A stretch of DNA of 64,000 nt from Devosia epidermidihirudinis (GTDB lineage Bacteria; Pseudomonadota; Alphaproteobacteria; Rhizobiales; Devosiaceae). The position numbers and the translations under genes were made by a program. Positions within the stretch are counted from its first letter, which is position 1. Each line of letters starts with the position of its first letter. Positions 42,845-51,796 of the stretch are shown here, piece by piece. The DNA lies in contig NZ_LANJ01000001.1 in the NCBI RefSeq assembly GCF_000971295.1, positions 86,062 to 150,061 on the forward strand. The letters run 5' to 3'. The notes below the pieces were generated by a model that saw only the letters and a program-made list of their open reading frames with translations, had not been told where the DNA came from and searched no databases.

Positions 42845-43792
42845 GTGACCACGCTGCTCGTCAGCCAGCCAAACTTTGCCGATCATGTGACGCCGCAGGG
42901 CCATGCCGAGCGTGCCGATCGCATCCGGGCGGTAGAGGATGTTCTGTCCCAAGCCCGCTTCGACAAGCTGCTGCGCCGCGACGCCGTTTCGGGCGATCTC
43001 ACCCTGGCCGAGCTGGTGCATGATGGCAATTACCTCGCCAAGCTGCGCGCAGCCCGCCCGGCCGAAGGTATCGGCCAGCTCGATGCCGACACCTTCATCT
43101 CCGACAAGTCGCTGTCTGCCGCGGCAACCGGTCTTGGCGGAGCCTTGTCCGCACTCGACTCGGTGCTGCTCGGCGAAGTCGACAATGCGTTCTGCGCCAT
43201 CCGTCCGCCCGGTCACCATGCGGAAATCGCAACGCCCATGGGCTTCTGCCTGATCAACACTGCTGCCATCGTGGCGCGCGAGGCGCAGCGGAAATATGGT
43301 GCCGAGCGCGTAGCGATCATCGATTTCGACGTGCACCACGGCAATGGCACTCAGGACATCTTCAAGGACGATCCGACGGTCTTCTACGCCTCCAGCCACC
43401 AGATGCCGCTTTATCCCGGCACCGGCAAGCCGAGTGAAACCGGCGTCGGCAATATCGTCAATGTGGCGTTTGACGCCAACACAGACGGCGAAGTCATGCG
43501 CGACGCCTACCTCACGCGCATCATTCCCGCGCTGGTCAATTTTTCTCCCGACCTGATCCTGCTATCGGCAGGCTTTGACGCCCATGAGCTTGATCCACTG
43601 GCGCAGCTGCGCTGGACATCATCGGACTATAGCTGGCTCACGGGAAAGTTGATGGATGCGGCCGACCGGCTCTGCGGCAACCGCATTGTCTCCCTGCTCG
43701 AAGGTGGCTATGACCTCAAGGGACTGGCCGGTGGCGCTTCGCACCATGTGGCCATGCTGATGGATGGCGCCGTTGGCCGCCTGGACGAATAG
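42845..43792 (+). CDS. Histone-deacetylase-family protein (class II, acetylpolyamine-amidohydrolase-like)
   Basis: I take the GTG of MTTLLVSQPN with GGAG 10 nt ahead (315 residues); the upstream extension of the frame overlaps the tsaC-type gene and is not coding-like. HDAC motifs are complete: FCAIRPPGHHAE (two active-site His), VAIIDFDVHHGNGTQ (zinc Asp and His), LLSAGFDAHELDPL (second zinc Asp) and SLLEGGYDL (with the Tyr of the transition state). In bacteria such proteins deacetylate polyamines, acetoin-pathway proteins or lysines. The gene is followed after 9 nt by xseB, a linkage common in rhizobia. Confidence 0.92.
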   Translation: MTTLLVSQPNFADHVTPQGHAERADRIRAVEDVLSQARFDKLLRRDAVSGDLTLAELVHDGNYLAKLRAARPAEGIGQLDADTFISDKSLSAAATGLGGALSALDSVLLGEVDNAFCAIRPPGHHAEIATPMGFCLINTAAIVAREAQRKYGAERVAIIDFDVHHGNGTQDIFKDDPTVFYASSHQMPLYPGTGKPSETGVGNIVNVAFDANTDGEVMRDAYLTRIIPALVNFSPDLILLSAGFDAHELDPLAQLRWTSSDYSWLTGKLMDAADRLCGNRIVSLLEGGYDLKGLAGGASHHVAMLMDGAVGRLDE

Positions 43793-43801
43793 GAGCCCAA
43801 T

Positions 43802-44044
43802 ATGGCCGACAATGAAGACATCAAGACCCTGAGCTTTGAAGCCGCCCTCGCCCAGCTCGAGGAAATCGTCGGCAAGCTTGAGTCTGGCCGCGCGCCACTG
43901 GCCGAGTCCATCGCCATCTATGAGCGCGGCGAAGCCCTCAAGGCCCATTGCGAAACCCTGCTGCGCACTGCAGAAGCCCGGATCGAAAAGATCACCCTCT
44001 CCCGCGACGGCAAGCCAACCGGCACCGAGCCGCTGGACGCATAA
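43802..44044 (+). CDS. xseB: Exodeoxyribonuclease VII small subunit
   Basis: The 80-residue length and the motif [24 protein letters not shown] are standard for XseB, followed by a second helix [20 protein letters not shown]. Several XseB copies wrap around one XseA to cut single-stranded DNA in both directions. GGAG lies 6 nt before the ATG. The gene forms an operon with the HDAC-family gene; xseA is not in the window. In many rhizobia dxs follows here, but an SCO gene stands in its place. Confidence 0.93.
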   Translation: MADNEDIKTLSFEAALAQLEEIVGKLESGRAPLAESIAIYERGEALKAHCETLLRTAEARIEKITLSRDGKPTGTEPLDA

Positions 44045-44069
44045 TTTAGCCGATCTCTCCGCGCCATCA

Positions 44070-44150
44070 TTGCCCGGCTTGTCCGGGCAATCCATCCGGC
44101 CTCTTATCGCGCGCAGAGACATGGATCACCCACACGATGCGGATGATGAC
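44070..44150. repeat. Palindromic intergenic repeat (TTGCCCGG family), degenerate
   Basis: The left part carries the hairpin TTGCCCGG-CTTGT-CCGGGCAA followed by TCCA; the right part (TGGATCACC to GATGATGAC) is the degraded inverse arm. A better-preserved copy is at 45611-45690. It fills the gap between xseB and the SCO gene. Confidence 0.75.
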
Positions 44151-44179
44151 GATGGGGCGGATAGGAAAGCATTTCTCTG

Positions 44180-44785
44180 ATGACCACCCCTAAAAACCTC
44201 CGCAATTTCCGTATCGTCCTGTGGGCGCTGGTCGCTGTTGTGGCCCTCGGTGCGACAGCGCTTTACCTGTTCCGGCCACCCGCCCGCCCGCTTGGCGTCA
44301 CCGGCCAGGAGTTCGCGCTGAACTCGACCAAGGGCGGCGCTTTCACCCAGGAAAAGCTCAAGGGCACTCCAAGCCTCGTGTTCTTCGGCTTCACCTTCTG
44401 CCCCGACGTCTGCCCGACGACGCTTGCCGAAGCCACCGCGATCCGGTCCGAACTCGGCCTCACGCCTGAACAGCTCCGCATCATCTTTGTCACGGTCGAC
44501 CCCGAGCGCGACACGCTCGCCATGGTCAAGGACTATGTCGAAGGCTTTGATCCATCGATCATCGGCCTCGTCGGCAGCAGCCTTGAGCAGACCGAAAACG
44601 CAAAGAAGGCCTTTGGCGTCTTCTCGGAAAAGGTCGAGAACGAACCCGGCGACCCGTACTATCTGGTCAACCACACCGCGCTGACCTTCCTCATTGATGC
44701 CAATGGGCAGTTCAAGAGCACCGTCTCCTACGAGGAATCCAAGGACACGGCCCTCGCCAAGGTGAAGCGCCTGGTGGAGGGATGA
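44180..44785 (+). CDS. SCO family protein (SCO1/SenC copper chaperone)
   Basis: The 201-residue protein has one N-terminal membrane anchor (IVLWALVAVVALGATALYLF) and a periplasmic thioredoxin-like domain with the copper-binding Cys pair CPDVCPTT and a distant His in YLVNHTALTFLID. IFVTVDPERDT between them is typical. SCO proteins deliver copper to the CuA centre of cytochrome c oxidase or act as thiol reductases. Its stop overlaps the tlyA start by 4 nt, so the two are coupled even though their roles are unrelated. Confidence 0.93.
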   Translation: MTTPKNLRNFRIVLWALVAVVALGATALYLFRPPARPLGVTGQEFALNSTKGGAFTQEKLKGTPSLVFFGFTFCPDVCPTTLAEATAIRSELGLTPEQLRIIFVTVDPERDTLAMVKDYVEGFDPSIIGLVGSSLEQTENAKKAFGVFSEKVENEPGDPYYLVNHTALTFLIDANGQFKSTVSYEESKDTALAKVKRLVEG

Positions 44786-45516
44786 GCGAGCGTATTCGCC
44801 TCGACCTCGCGCTGGAACAACGCGGCCTGTTGCCCAGCCGCGCCCGCGCGCGTGATGCCATTTTGCGTGGCACCGTCACCATCAATGGCGTAACCGCCGT
44901 CAAGCAAAACCAGATGGTTGGGCGCGATGACAAACTCGCGCTCAGCGATCCCGCCGCCAATTACGTCTCCCGCGCCGCCCTCAAGCTGGTCGCCGGGCTC
45001 GAGGCCGGTGGCATCGACCCAACCGGCAAGACCTGCATCGACATCGGCTCATCCACTGGCGGCTTCACGCAAGTGCTGATGGAGCGCGGCGCCCGCCGCA
45101 TCTATGCCGTCGATGTCGGCCACGACCAGTTGCACCAGCGCCTCAAGGGCAGCGACCGCGTCATAAGTATGGAAGGCGTCAACGCCCGCGACCTGACCGC
45201 CGAAATGGTGCCCGAGCCAATCGACCTGCTTGTCTCCGATGTCAGCTTTGTCTCGGTCATCAAGGTGCTCGAAGCGCCGCTGGCGCTCTGCACGCCTACA
45301 GCCGATGCCGTCATCCTATTCAAGCCACAGTTTGAAGTTGGCCGCCAGAATATCGGCAAGGGTGGCATCGTCACCGATGAGAGCTCTATCGAAACCGCCC
45401 GCAGCGACGTCATCGCCTTCATGCACACCCAAGGCTTCCAGCATCGTCACTCGGTGACATCGCCAATCGCGGGCGGCGACGGCAATGTGGAAACAGTCCT
45501 GGTGTTCGGCCGCTGA
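44782..45516 (+). CDS. tlyA: TlyA-family rRNA (cytidine-2'-O)-methyltransferase
   Basis: The 244-residue protein has an N-terminal S4 RNA-binding domain (RIRLDLALEQRGLLPSRARA in part, residues 3-60) and an FtsJ-like methyltransferase domain: the SAM loop CIDIGSSTGGFTQVLMERGA (in part), YAVDVGHDQL, DLLVSDVSFVSVIKVLE and ILFKPQFEVGR, with catalytic K-D-K-type residues. TlyA methylates 16S and 23S rRNA cytidines. It usually follows dxs in rhizobia; here an SCO gene precedes it. Confidence 0.92.
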   Translation: MSERIRLDLALEQRGLLPSRARARDAILRGTVTINGVTAVKQNQMVGRDDKLALSDPAANYVSRAALKLVAGLEAGGIDPTGKTCIDIGSSTGGFTQVLMERGARRIYAVDVGHDQLHQRLKGSDRVISMEGVNARDLTAEMVPEPIDLLVSDVSFVSVIKVLEAPLALCTPTADAVILFKPQFEVGRQNIGKGGIVTDESSIETARSDVIAFMHTQGFQHRHSVTSPIAGGDGNVETVLVFGR

Positions 45517-45525
45517 GCCACTTCA

Positions 45526-45545
45526 CCTCTCCCTCTGGGGAGAGG
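45526..45545. repeat. CCTCTCCC/GGGAGAGG palindromic repeat
   Basis: CCTCTCCC and GGGAGAGG form an 8-bp stem just after the tlyA stop, followed by TCACCC-type sequence running to about 45575. Related hairpins occur at 52269-52405 and 62091-62124. It may help end the tlyA transcript. Confidence 0.6.
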
Positions 45546-45610
45546 TCACCCTATTGGGGCGGGTGAGGGGGCCTTCTCCACGCACAGCACTCCATCTGCC
45601 CCCACCCACC

Positions 45611-45690
45611 GTCATTGCACGGCTTGTCCGGGCAATCCACGCTTCAACGCGCGCGGGACGATGGATCACCGGGACAAGCCCGGTGATGAC
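45611..45690. repeat. Palindromic intergenic repeat (GTCATTGC..GATGAC family)
   Basis: The left arm 45611-45639 (GTCATTGCACGGCTTGTCCG and on) and right arm 45662-45690 are imperfect inverse copies, each with an inner hairpin CCGG-CTTGT-CCGG type. Together they form a composite like those seen in many alphaproteobacterial intergenic regions. It lies between the convergent tlyA and aroC genes. Confidence 0.8.
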
Positions 45691-45741
45691 GCTGCGAGAA
45701 TGGCGAGATCGCGGTGACTACCTCATCCACGACGGCACGAG

Positions 45742-46857
45742 CTAGTTCCGCTCAAACCCCACAGCACCCTCGCGCCCGGTCTGGCCGCGATGGCGGAGCA
45801 TGTGATCGGCCAGCACCAACGCCATCATGGCCTCGCCCACCGGCACCGCACGAATGCCAACGCAGGGGTCGTGACGCCCCTTGGTGATGATGTCGGTATC
45901 CTCATTGGTCGTCGTCACTGTCTGGCGCGGCGTGATGATCGATGAGGTCGGCTTGACCGCAAAGCGGCACACGAGTGGGTCGCCATTGGAAATGCCGCCC
46001 AGAATGCCGCCGGCATGGTTGTCGAGAAAATAGGGCTTGTTCGGACCAGCGCGCATCTGGTCAGCGTTTTCGACGCCGGTCAGGCTCGCCGCGTCAAAAC
46101 CCGCACCGATTTCTACACCCTTGACCGCATTGATGCTCATCATGGCCGAGGCAAGGTCCGCGCTCAGCTTGCCATAGATCGGCGCGCCCCAACCGGCTGG
46201 TACGTTCTCAGCAACCACCTCGATCACCGCACCAACGGAATTGCCGTCCTTGCGGATGCCGTCGAGATAGTCGGCCCACAGCGCCGCTGCCACCGGGTCG
46301 GCGCAGAAGAATGGGTTCTGATCGACCTGATCCCAGTCGAAATTGTTGTAGTCGATTTTGTGCGGGCCGACCTGCACGAGGCTCGCCCGGATCGTGATAC
46401 CCGGCAACACGGCGCGTGCAACCGCGCCTGCCGCCACCCGCGCAGCGGTTTCGCGGGCCGAGGTGCGGCCACCACCGCGATAGTCGCGGATGCCGTATTT
46501 CTGGTCATAGGTGTAGTCGGCGTGGCCCGGACGATATTTGTCGCGGATCTCGGCGTAGTCCTTGGAGCGCTGATCGGTGTTCTCGATCATCAGAGAGATC
46601 GGTGTGCCCGTCGTGCGCGGCCCATCGGTGCGTTCGTCCTCGAACACACCAGACAGAATTTTCACCTCATCGGCCTCGCGGCGCTGCGTGGTGTATTTGG
46701 ACTGACCAGGCTTGCGGCGATCGAGATCACGCTGGATCATCTCAGGCGTCAGCGACAGGCCCGGAGGGCAACCGTCGACGACAACGCCCAGCGCTGGCCC
46801 GTGGCTTTCGCCCCAGGTGGTGAAGCGGAAAAGATGTCCGAATGTATTGAACGACAT
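45742..46857 (-). CDS. aroC: Chorismate synthase
   Basis: The 371-residue protein carries the family signatures: [22 protein letters not shown] at the start (in pieces [10 protein letters not shown]), [58 protein letters not shown] in succession ([18 protein letters not shown]) and [17 protein letters not shown] near the end. It uses reduced FMN to convert EPSP to chorismate, the last shared step of aromatic amino-acid synthesis. No other aro gene is in the window. Confidence 0.97.
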   Translation of the reverse strand: MSFNTFGHLFRFTTWGESHGPALGVVVDGCPPGLSLTPEMIQRDLDRRKPGQSKYTTQRREADEVKILSGVFEDERTDGPRTTGTPISLMIENTDQRSKDYAEIRDKYRPGHADYTYDQKYGIRDYRGGGRTSARETAARVAAGAVARAVLPGITIRASLVQVGPHKIDYNNFDWDQVDQNPFFCADPVAAALWADYLDGIRKDGNSVGAVIEVVAENVPAGWGAPIYGKLSADLASAMMSINAVKGVEIGAGFDAASLTGVENADQMRAGPNKPYFLDNHAGGILGGISNGDPLVCRFAVKPTSSIITPRQTVTTTNEDTDIITKGRHDPCVGIRAVPVGEAMMALVLADHMLRHRGQTGREGAVGFERN

Positions 46858-46962
46858 GGCGCAGCCCCGTGGTTGCAGGCTTTCTAGGCAGCGACGCCGG
46901 TCAGGTCAATTGGAGTGAAGATTTGGGCCGCCTCTTGCACTCTTATCTCCCCTCCCGCGGGG

Positions 46963-47059
46963 TCATTCCGGCGTAGGCCGGAATCCATTCTGTGCCCTCT
47001 CCAGATCGCCCGATTTGGCAGTGGTCCTCAGCATGCATCCCGGCCTGCGCCGGGATGAC
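46963..47059. repeat. Palindromic intergenic repeat (TCATTCCGGC..GCCGGGATGAC family)
   Basis: TCATTCCGGCGTAGGCCGGAA opens the element and its inverse-type partner ATCCCGGCCTGCGCCGGGAT closes it, with a spacer of about 45 nt. Each arm can fold on its own. This family is widespread in bacteria. It lies between aroC and the histidine phosphatase gene, both on the minus strand. Confidence 0.75.
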
Positions 47060-47076
47060 ATCTCGTCTACCTGGAC

Positions 47077-47688
47077 CTACCCCCGCAACAATTCCATCTT
47101 GCCGGGCGTAAAGTGCATGATGGCGTCCTGTGGCGGCGCCCAGTTGATCACTTCTACAATCGGCGCGTGCTCGATCAGCACCCGGAGGGTGCGCGCAATG
47201 CCGCCATGGGCCACCACAACCGATGGGCCGGTCAGCACCTTGGCAAACTCTTCCAGACGCGCTTCGACGTCGCGGTAGTTCTCGCCGTTCTCGGGGCGAT
47301 ATTCCCAATAGTCCTCGGTGCGTTCGCCCGGTGCTATGGCCATATTGGCCGGCAGCTGCTCAAACAGCTCGCCTTCGAGCACCCCGAAGGAAATCTCCAT
47401 CAGCCGCACGTCATACTGCACTTCCGGCAGGTGGACATCGAACCCGGCGCGAACGCGATCCATGGTGTCGCGCGTACGATTGAGCGGCGAGGCGTGCCAC
47501 TCGAACTTCATCGGGTCGAGCCCACGATCCTTAAACAGCGCCGCCAGCGTCTTGCCGTTCTGGTTGGCTTGCCCCTGCCCCTTCTCGTTGAGAGGAATAT
47601 CCTTGCGCCCCTGATAGCGGCGTTCGGCGTTCCAGGGTGTTTCACCGTGCCGGATGAAGTAGATTTCCGGCCAGACCAAGGCTGTCAT
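47077..47688 (-). CDS. Histidine phosphatase family protein (phosphoglycerate-mutase-like)
   Basis: The ATG of MTALVWPEIY gives 203 residues (a TTG two codons earlier is open). YFIRHGETPWNAERRYQG holds the phosphorylated His; PLNEKGQGQA and HASPLNRTRDTMDRV follow, with the acid in MEISFGVLEGE and the second His in VVVAHGGIARTL. It is a cofactor-independent-sized phosphatase or mutase with broad possible substrates. The gene stands alone between repeats and a divergent oxidoreductase gene; the 259 bp upstream hold no supported gene. Confidence 0.9.
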   Translation of the reverse strand: MTALVWPEIYFIRHGETPWNAERRYQGRKDIPLNEKGQGQANQNGKTLAALFKDRGLDPMKFEWHASPLNRTRDTMDRVRAGFDVHLPEVQYDVRLMEISFGVLEGELFEQLPANMAIAPGERTEDYWEYRPENGENYRDVEARLEEFAKVLTGPSVVVAHGGIARTLRVLIEHAPIVEVINWAPPQDAIMHFTPGKMELLRG

Positions 47689-47947
47689 GTGCAATCCCGC
47701 AGCGTGTTGTACTGCGTCCTACCAGGCTAGAGTAACGGCTAGGCGACTATTCGCCTGCCGAGGTTGAAACCAGCACCACCCTAGCGGATTTGAGCGGCCA
47801 TGCCACCGCCGAGGCTGCGCTTGCCCGCCAGCAATCGAGTGGTCATTGTGATTATCCTTGCTGGAGTCATCGCGCAGGTTGTGGCACACGGTCGCAGTCA
47901 GGGGCAAGTTCGACGCCCGCTCCCGCCCATCAAAAGCCGGTTTTTCC

Positions 47948-49363
47948 ATGCCCCTTTCTGCAGCTGAGACCATTACCCAACTGACAGGCATCATCGGTGC
48001 CGACTTCGTCATTGGCGAACCACAGCGCATGACGAGCTATTTGAATGAACCGCGTAAGCGCTTCCACACCGGGGCGGCGGCGATTGCCCTGCCCGGTTCG
48101 GTGGCCGAAGTGCAGGCCATTCTGCGCTGGGCCAACGCCAATGGCGTCGGCATCATTCCCCAGGGCGGCAATACCGGGCTTGTCGGCGGACAGGTGCCGT
48201 TGCGTGGTGACGAGGTTATCCTCAGCACCGCCCGGCTCGACCGCATCCGCGCCATTGATCCCGCTGCGGGCACAATGACGGCAGAATCCGGCGTCATCCT
48301 CGCCAATGCGCATACTGCCGCCGAAAATGCGGGCGTCATCCTGCCGCTCTGGCTGGCGTCGCAGGGCTCGGCCCGTATCGGCGGCGTGCTGTCCACCAAT
48401 GCAGGCGGCGTCAATGTCCTCGCCTATGGCAATGCGCGCGACCTCACCATGGGCGTTGAGGCTGTGCTGGCCGATGGCCGCCTCTATCAGGGGCTGAACT
48501 CTCTCAAGAAAGACAATACCGGCTACGACCTCAAAAACCTGCTGGTTGGTGCCGAGGGCACTCTGGGGATCATCACCGCCGCGACCCTCAAGATTTTCCC
48601 CCAGCCGGAAGACTACGAAACGGCGATGGTCAGCATCGCCAATCTCGATGCGGCACTCGAGCTGTTCCAATATCTGCGCGCCCGCGCCCGCCGCCGTCTC
48701 AGCGCCTATGAAATCATCCCGCGTTTGGGTCTCGACATGCAGCTGCGCCAGGGGATGCTTGACCGCGACCCCACGCCCGGTCCCTCCCCCTGGTACGCTT
48801 TGATCGAAGTGGCGCGCCTGACCAAGGGCGCATCGGGCACCCTGATGGCCGCAATCGAAGGCGCGTTCAGCGAGGGAATTCTCGAAAACGCGGTCTTCGC
48901 CGAATCCCTGTCCGATCGCACCCGCATGTGGGCCGCGCGCGAGCAGATGAGCGAAGTGCAATCGAAGGAAGGCGCCTCGATCAAGCACGACGTGTCGGTG
49001 CCGATTGCCGAAATCCCCCGCCTGATCTCCGAGGGTATCGCGGCCGTCGAACGCCTCGTGCCCGGCATTCGCCCGGTGCCGTTCGGCCATATGGGCGACG
49101 GCAATATCCACTTCAATTTCAGCCAGCCGGTCGGCGCGGACCCTAAGGCCTTCATGGCCGGCGCCGAACCGATCCACAACGCCATCTACGATATCGTGCT
49201 CAAACTGGGCGGCTCCGTTTCGGCCGAACACGGCATCGGCCAGCTCAAAGTCGACCTGCTGCGCCAGGTGAAAGACCCCGTGGCATTGGAAATGATGCGC
49301 TCGATCAAGACCGCACTCGATCCCAACGGCATTCTCAACCCGGGAAAAGTCTTGGGGTTCTGA
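47948..49363 (+). CDS. FAD-binding oxidoreductase (D-2-hydroxyglutarate/D-lactate dehydrogenase-like)
   Basis: From MPLSAAETITQL the protein has 471 residues. The N-terminal PCMH FAD domain shows GNTGLVGGQVPLRGDEVILS, RIGGVLSTNAGGVNVLAYGNARD in pieces (GGVLSTNAGGV) and NLLVGAEGTLGIIT. The C-terminal FAD-oxidase domain has HDVSVPIAEIP, GHMGDGNIHFNFSQP (catalytic His pair region) and SAEHGIGQ with a His. It fits the group that oxidises D-2-hydroxyglutarate or D-lactate and passes electrons to a quinone or flavoprotein. Which acid is used cannot be told. It stands alone. Confidence 0.88.
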   Translation: MPLSAAETITQLTGIIGADFVIGEPQRMTSYLNEPRKRFHTGAAAIALPGSVAEVQAILRWANANGVGIIPQGGNTGLVGGQVPLRGDEVILSTARLDRIRAIDPAAGTMTAESGVILANAHTAAENAGVILPLWLASQGSARIGGVLSTNAGGVNVLAYGNARDLTMGVEAVLADGRLYQGLNSLKKDNTGYDLKNLLVGAEGTLGIITAATLKIFPQPEDYETAMVSIANLDAALELFQYLRARARRRLSAYEIIPRLGLDMQLRQGMLDRDPTPGPSPWYALIEVARLTKGASGTLMAAIEGAFSEGILENAVFAESLSDRTRMWAAREQMSEVQSKEGASIKHDVSVPIAEIPRLISEGIAAVERLVPGIRPVPFGHMGDGNIHFNFSQPVGADPKAFMAGAEPIHNAIYDIVLKLGGSVSAEHGIGQLKVDLLRQVKDPVALEMMRSIKTALDPNGILNPGKVLGF

Positions 49364-49441
49364 GGCTGGTTACCTCAACCATCCTGCGTCACAAATAAGT
49401 GCCGCCTTGCGCCCGCCGCCGCATGGCTCCATCTACCGACA

Positions 49442-49999
49442 ATGCTATTGAACATCCAATTTCTCGACGACGCCACGCGGCCGCCGGTGCAAAAGCTTGA
49501 GGGGCTGACCGAAGCCCAGCGCGAGCCCGGCAATCATCTGCGCATGGTGCACGACCACTTGCGCCGCAACATGGAGACGCTCGGCAAGCTGATCGAGCGC
49601 GCCTCGACCGGTTCCGTCAGCTCAGCCGAAATCGTCTCAGAAACCTCCGAGCTTGCCATGGTCGCCAATTACCGGCGCTTCGGCAATCTCTGCGGACAGC
49701 ACTGCCAGATCGTCAACACGCACCATTCCATCGAAGATTACGCCATCTTTCCCGAGCTGGCGCGGCAGGGCGAAGCGTTCGCCAAGATCGCCGATCGTCT
49801 GCGCGCCGAGCATGTCGTGGTGCACGAGCTGCTCGAGCGCCTTGTCGATGCCCTCAACGCCCTTGCAGGCGATCCCACGCCTGACCGCTTCGAGGATACC
49901 AAGACAGTCTACCACGCGCTGGAACGCGTGCTGCTGTCCCACCTCGGCTATGAGGAAGACGCGATGGGCGATGCCTTGGGGTACTTCGACATCATGTAG
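49442..49999 (+). CDS. Hemerythrin-domain protein
   Basis: The 185-residue four-helix protein has the hemerythrin iron ligands in order: His in MVHDHLRRNMETL, HCQIVNTHHSIEDYAIFPEL (His and Glu), RAEHVVVHELLERL (His) and LLSHLGYEEDAM (His and Asp/Glu). It would bind a di-iron centre that senses or stores oxygen, nitric oxide or iron in the cytoplasm. It lies alone between the FAD oxidoreductase and the convergent SRAP gene. Confidence 0.85.
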   Translation: MLLNIQFLDDATRPPVQKLEGLTEAQREPGNHLRMVHDHLRRNMETLGKLIERASTGSVSSAEIVSETSELAMVANYRRFGNLCGQHCQIVNTHHSIEDYAIFPELARQGEAFAKIADRLRAEHVVVHELLERLVDALNALAGDPTPDRFEDTKTVYHALERVLLSHLGYEEDAMGDALGYFDIM

Positions 50000-50014
50000 G
50001 GGGAACACCCGCCC

Positions 50015-50746
50015 TCAGAACAGATCCAGCTGCCCGCCCCCGGCGGCCTTCTTCAGCCGCACCGGCTCTGGCTTGATCACCGTCGCCGGCTCGATCAGGC
50101 CGGGATCGTCGTCGCGCGCAGAATTCACCCGGGTCGACACGGGATGAAACTTCAGCATGCCGTCATCCAGCGGCAATGCCAGTTGGTGGGCCGCGCCGGC
50201 CGGGACACCGCGCACGTCGAGCCATTGGTCGATCGCGTCACCTTCAAGGATCGCGGGCATGCGGTGATGGATTTCGGACAATTGCGGATTGGTCGGCACG
50301 GTGATGGTCGCAACGCTGTCGATTTCCTCGCCCTCTGGGCCAACCCAGGTGGCGTAGAGGGCGGCCAGCGCCATGGGGCGACCGTCCTCGTGCGTGATGT
50401 AATAGGGCTGCTTGGATTTATCCGGATTGGTGTGCCACTCGTAATAGCCGCTGGCCGGAATGATGCAGCGGCCATGCTTGAGCGCGTCACGGAAGGCTGG
50501 CTTTTCGGCCATGGTCTCGACGCGCGCATTGACCAGCAGGGGGAATTCGCGCGGATCCTTGACCCAGCGTGGCACCAAGCCCCAGCGCGCAAAATGCGCC
50601 TCACGGCGTCCGGACTCTTCCCAGATTGCCGCCACAGGCTGGGTGGGCGCAATATTATAGCGCGGCACCATCTCGATGGAATTGAGCAGTTTGAACAGCT
50701 CCACCATCTGCTCGGGCGGCAGCGTTGCCGCATAGCGTCCGCACAT
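50015..50746 (-). CDS. SOS-response-associated peptidase (SRAP/YedK-HMCES family)
   Basis: The start MCGRYAATL, with AGGAG ahead, gives 243 residues and exposes Cys2, which forms a thiazolidine link to abasic sites in single-stranded DNA. Other hallmarks are PRYNIAPTQ (Asn), ARWGLVPRWVKD, NARVETMAEKPAFRDAL in part (Glu), RCIIPASGYYEW (Glu) and EIHHRMPAIL (His). It shields abasic sites during replication. It is divergent from the NUDIX gene, an arrangement usual in rhizobia. Confidence 0.95.
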   Translation of the reverse strand: MCGRYAATLPPEQMVELFKLLNSIEMVPRYNIAPTQPVAAIWEESGRREAHFARWGLVPRWVKDPREFPLLVNARVETMAEKPAFRDALKHGRCIIPASGYYEWHTNPDKSKQPYYITHEDGRPMALAALYATWVGPEGEEIDSVATITVPTNPQLSEIHHRMPAILEGDAIDQWLDVRGVPAGAAHQLALPLDDGMLKFHPVSTRVNSARDDDPGLIEPATVIKPEPVRLKKAAGGGQLDLF

Positions 50747-50812
50747 ATCCTCGTCTCCTAGATCGCCCATAACAGGTAGTGTGTACGCACCCGAATCGCA
50801 AATGGACCCAAA

Positions 50813-51211
50813 TTGACCGACCTACCCAACGCCGCCAGTGTTGCCCTTGTTCGAGACGGAAAGGTGCTGCTGATCAAGCGCGCCTATGCGCCTTATCAAC
50901 ACCTGTGGACTTTGCCGGGTGGGCGGCTCGAGGAGGGCGAAACCATCGAGCAATGCGCCATCCGCGAAATCCGCGAAGAAATCGCCGTCACCATTCGCAA
51001 TCCCAAGCAGGTTTTGGTGCAGGAACTGGGACGTGAGGGTGCCTATCGGCTCGCAGTATTCGTCACCAGCGACTTCTCGGGCCGCATCGTCCCGTCTCAT
51101 GAAATCAGCGACCACAAATGGGTGGACCCCGACGCCATCATCGCCATGCGCACGACGAGCCGTCTCGATGACGTCCTGGCAAAGGCCTTCGCGGTTCTAG
51201 GACAGGGATAA
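50813..51211 (+). CDS. NUDIX hydrolase
   Basis: The TTG start gives 132 residues. The Nudix box reads GGRLEEGETIEQCAIREIREE with an Ala where the usual final Gly sits (GX5EX7REUXEEXGU), so the fit is one residue short. The N-terminal ASVALVRDGKVLLIKR and LWTLPGG are typical of the MutT-like group. It hydrolyses a nucleoside diphosphate linked to another moiety; the substrate is unknown. It is divergent from the SRAP gene and followed by the TIGR02301 gene. Confidence 0.9.
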   Translation: MTDLPNAASVALVRDGKVLLIKRAYAPYQHLWTLPGGRLEEGETIEQCAIREIREEIAVTIRNPKQVLVQELGREGAYRLAVFVTSDFSGRIVPSHEISDHKWVDPDAIIAMRTTSRLDDVLAKAFAVLGQG

Positions 51212-51311
51212 CTGTCGCCATCGCGCCCCTCGCCTCCCCACCCCGCGAGCCCCTTCGCAGTTTTCGTCCAATGCTGATAGAAGTGCGCATCGCGCTTTCG
51301 GATCGATCCCT

Positions 51312-51680
51312 TTGAAACAGCTCCGCCTTTGGGCCGCCATTCTTGTTCTCGCCCTCAGTGCCGCTCCGGCACTGGCGATTGATCCGCCCTATCAGCGGCA
51401 GATGGAGCGGCTGTCCGAGATCATGGGGAGCCTTTATTTCCTGCAGCCGCTCTGCGCCGCTGGCACGGAAGATTGGCGCGCGCAGATGGCTGATCTCATT
51501 ACCCTTGATGAGCCCGACGAAGACCGGCGCCAACGCCTCGCTGGGGCCTTCAACAGCGGCTACACCGCCTTTGCCCGCTTCCACCGCGCCTGTACGCCTG
51601 CAGCTAAAGAAGCCCTGACGCGGTTGCTCACCGAGGCAGAGAAGACCGCCCGGGAAATTCACACGCGTTTTGCGGAATAA
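51312..51680 (+). CDS. TIGR02301 family exported protein
   Basis: A TTG start gives a 122-residue precursor with a signal peptide (LWAAILVLALSAAPALA). The mature part, PPYQRQMERLSEIMGSLYFL then LCAAGTEDWRAQMADLI and a basic C-terminal helix, matches the TIGR02301 family of alphaproteobacteria, which has no known function and often lies beside NUDIX and SRAP genes, as here. A pair of Cys may be disulfide-linked in the periplasm. Confidence 0.85.
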   Translation: MKQLRLWAAILVLALSAAPALAIDPPYQRQMERLSEIMGSLYFLQPLCAAGTEDWRAQMADLITLDEPDEDRRQRLAGAFNSGYTAFARFHRACTPAAKEALTRLLTEAEKTAREIHTRFAE

Positions 51681-51796
51681 GCAGTCTTACCAAGATATTT
51701 ATGACGGGCCCGCATCGGTACAATCGCGCACCGTGCGTTAACCTTCGGGTTACATCTTGCGCGCCACCCGTCCATCCCCGTGCTAACCCCAATGAC

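Noticed and set aside
44070..45690. Hairpins near xseB and tlyA read as small RNA genes
   Set aside because: They match repeat families found elsewhere in the window and have no promoter or terminator of their own.
47695..47947. Possible small protein between the histidine phosphatase and FAD oxidoreductase genes
   Set aside because: Frames here are short, lack ribosome sites and read as non-coding.
51738..51753. TTAACC..GGGTTAC as a CtrA box
   Set aside because: The spacing is 8 rather than 7 and it reads more simply as a short hairpin.
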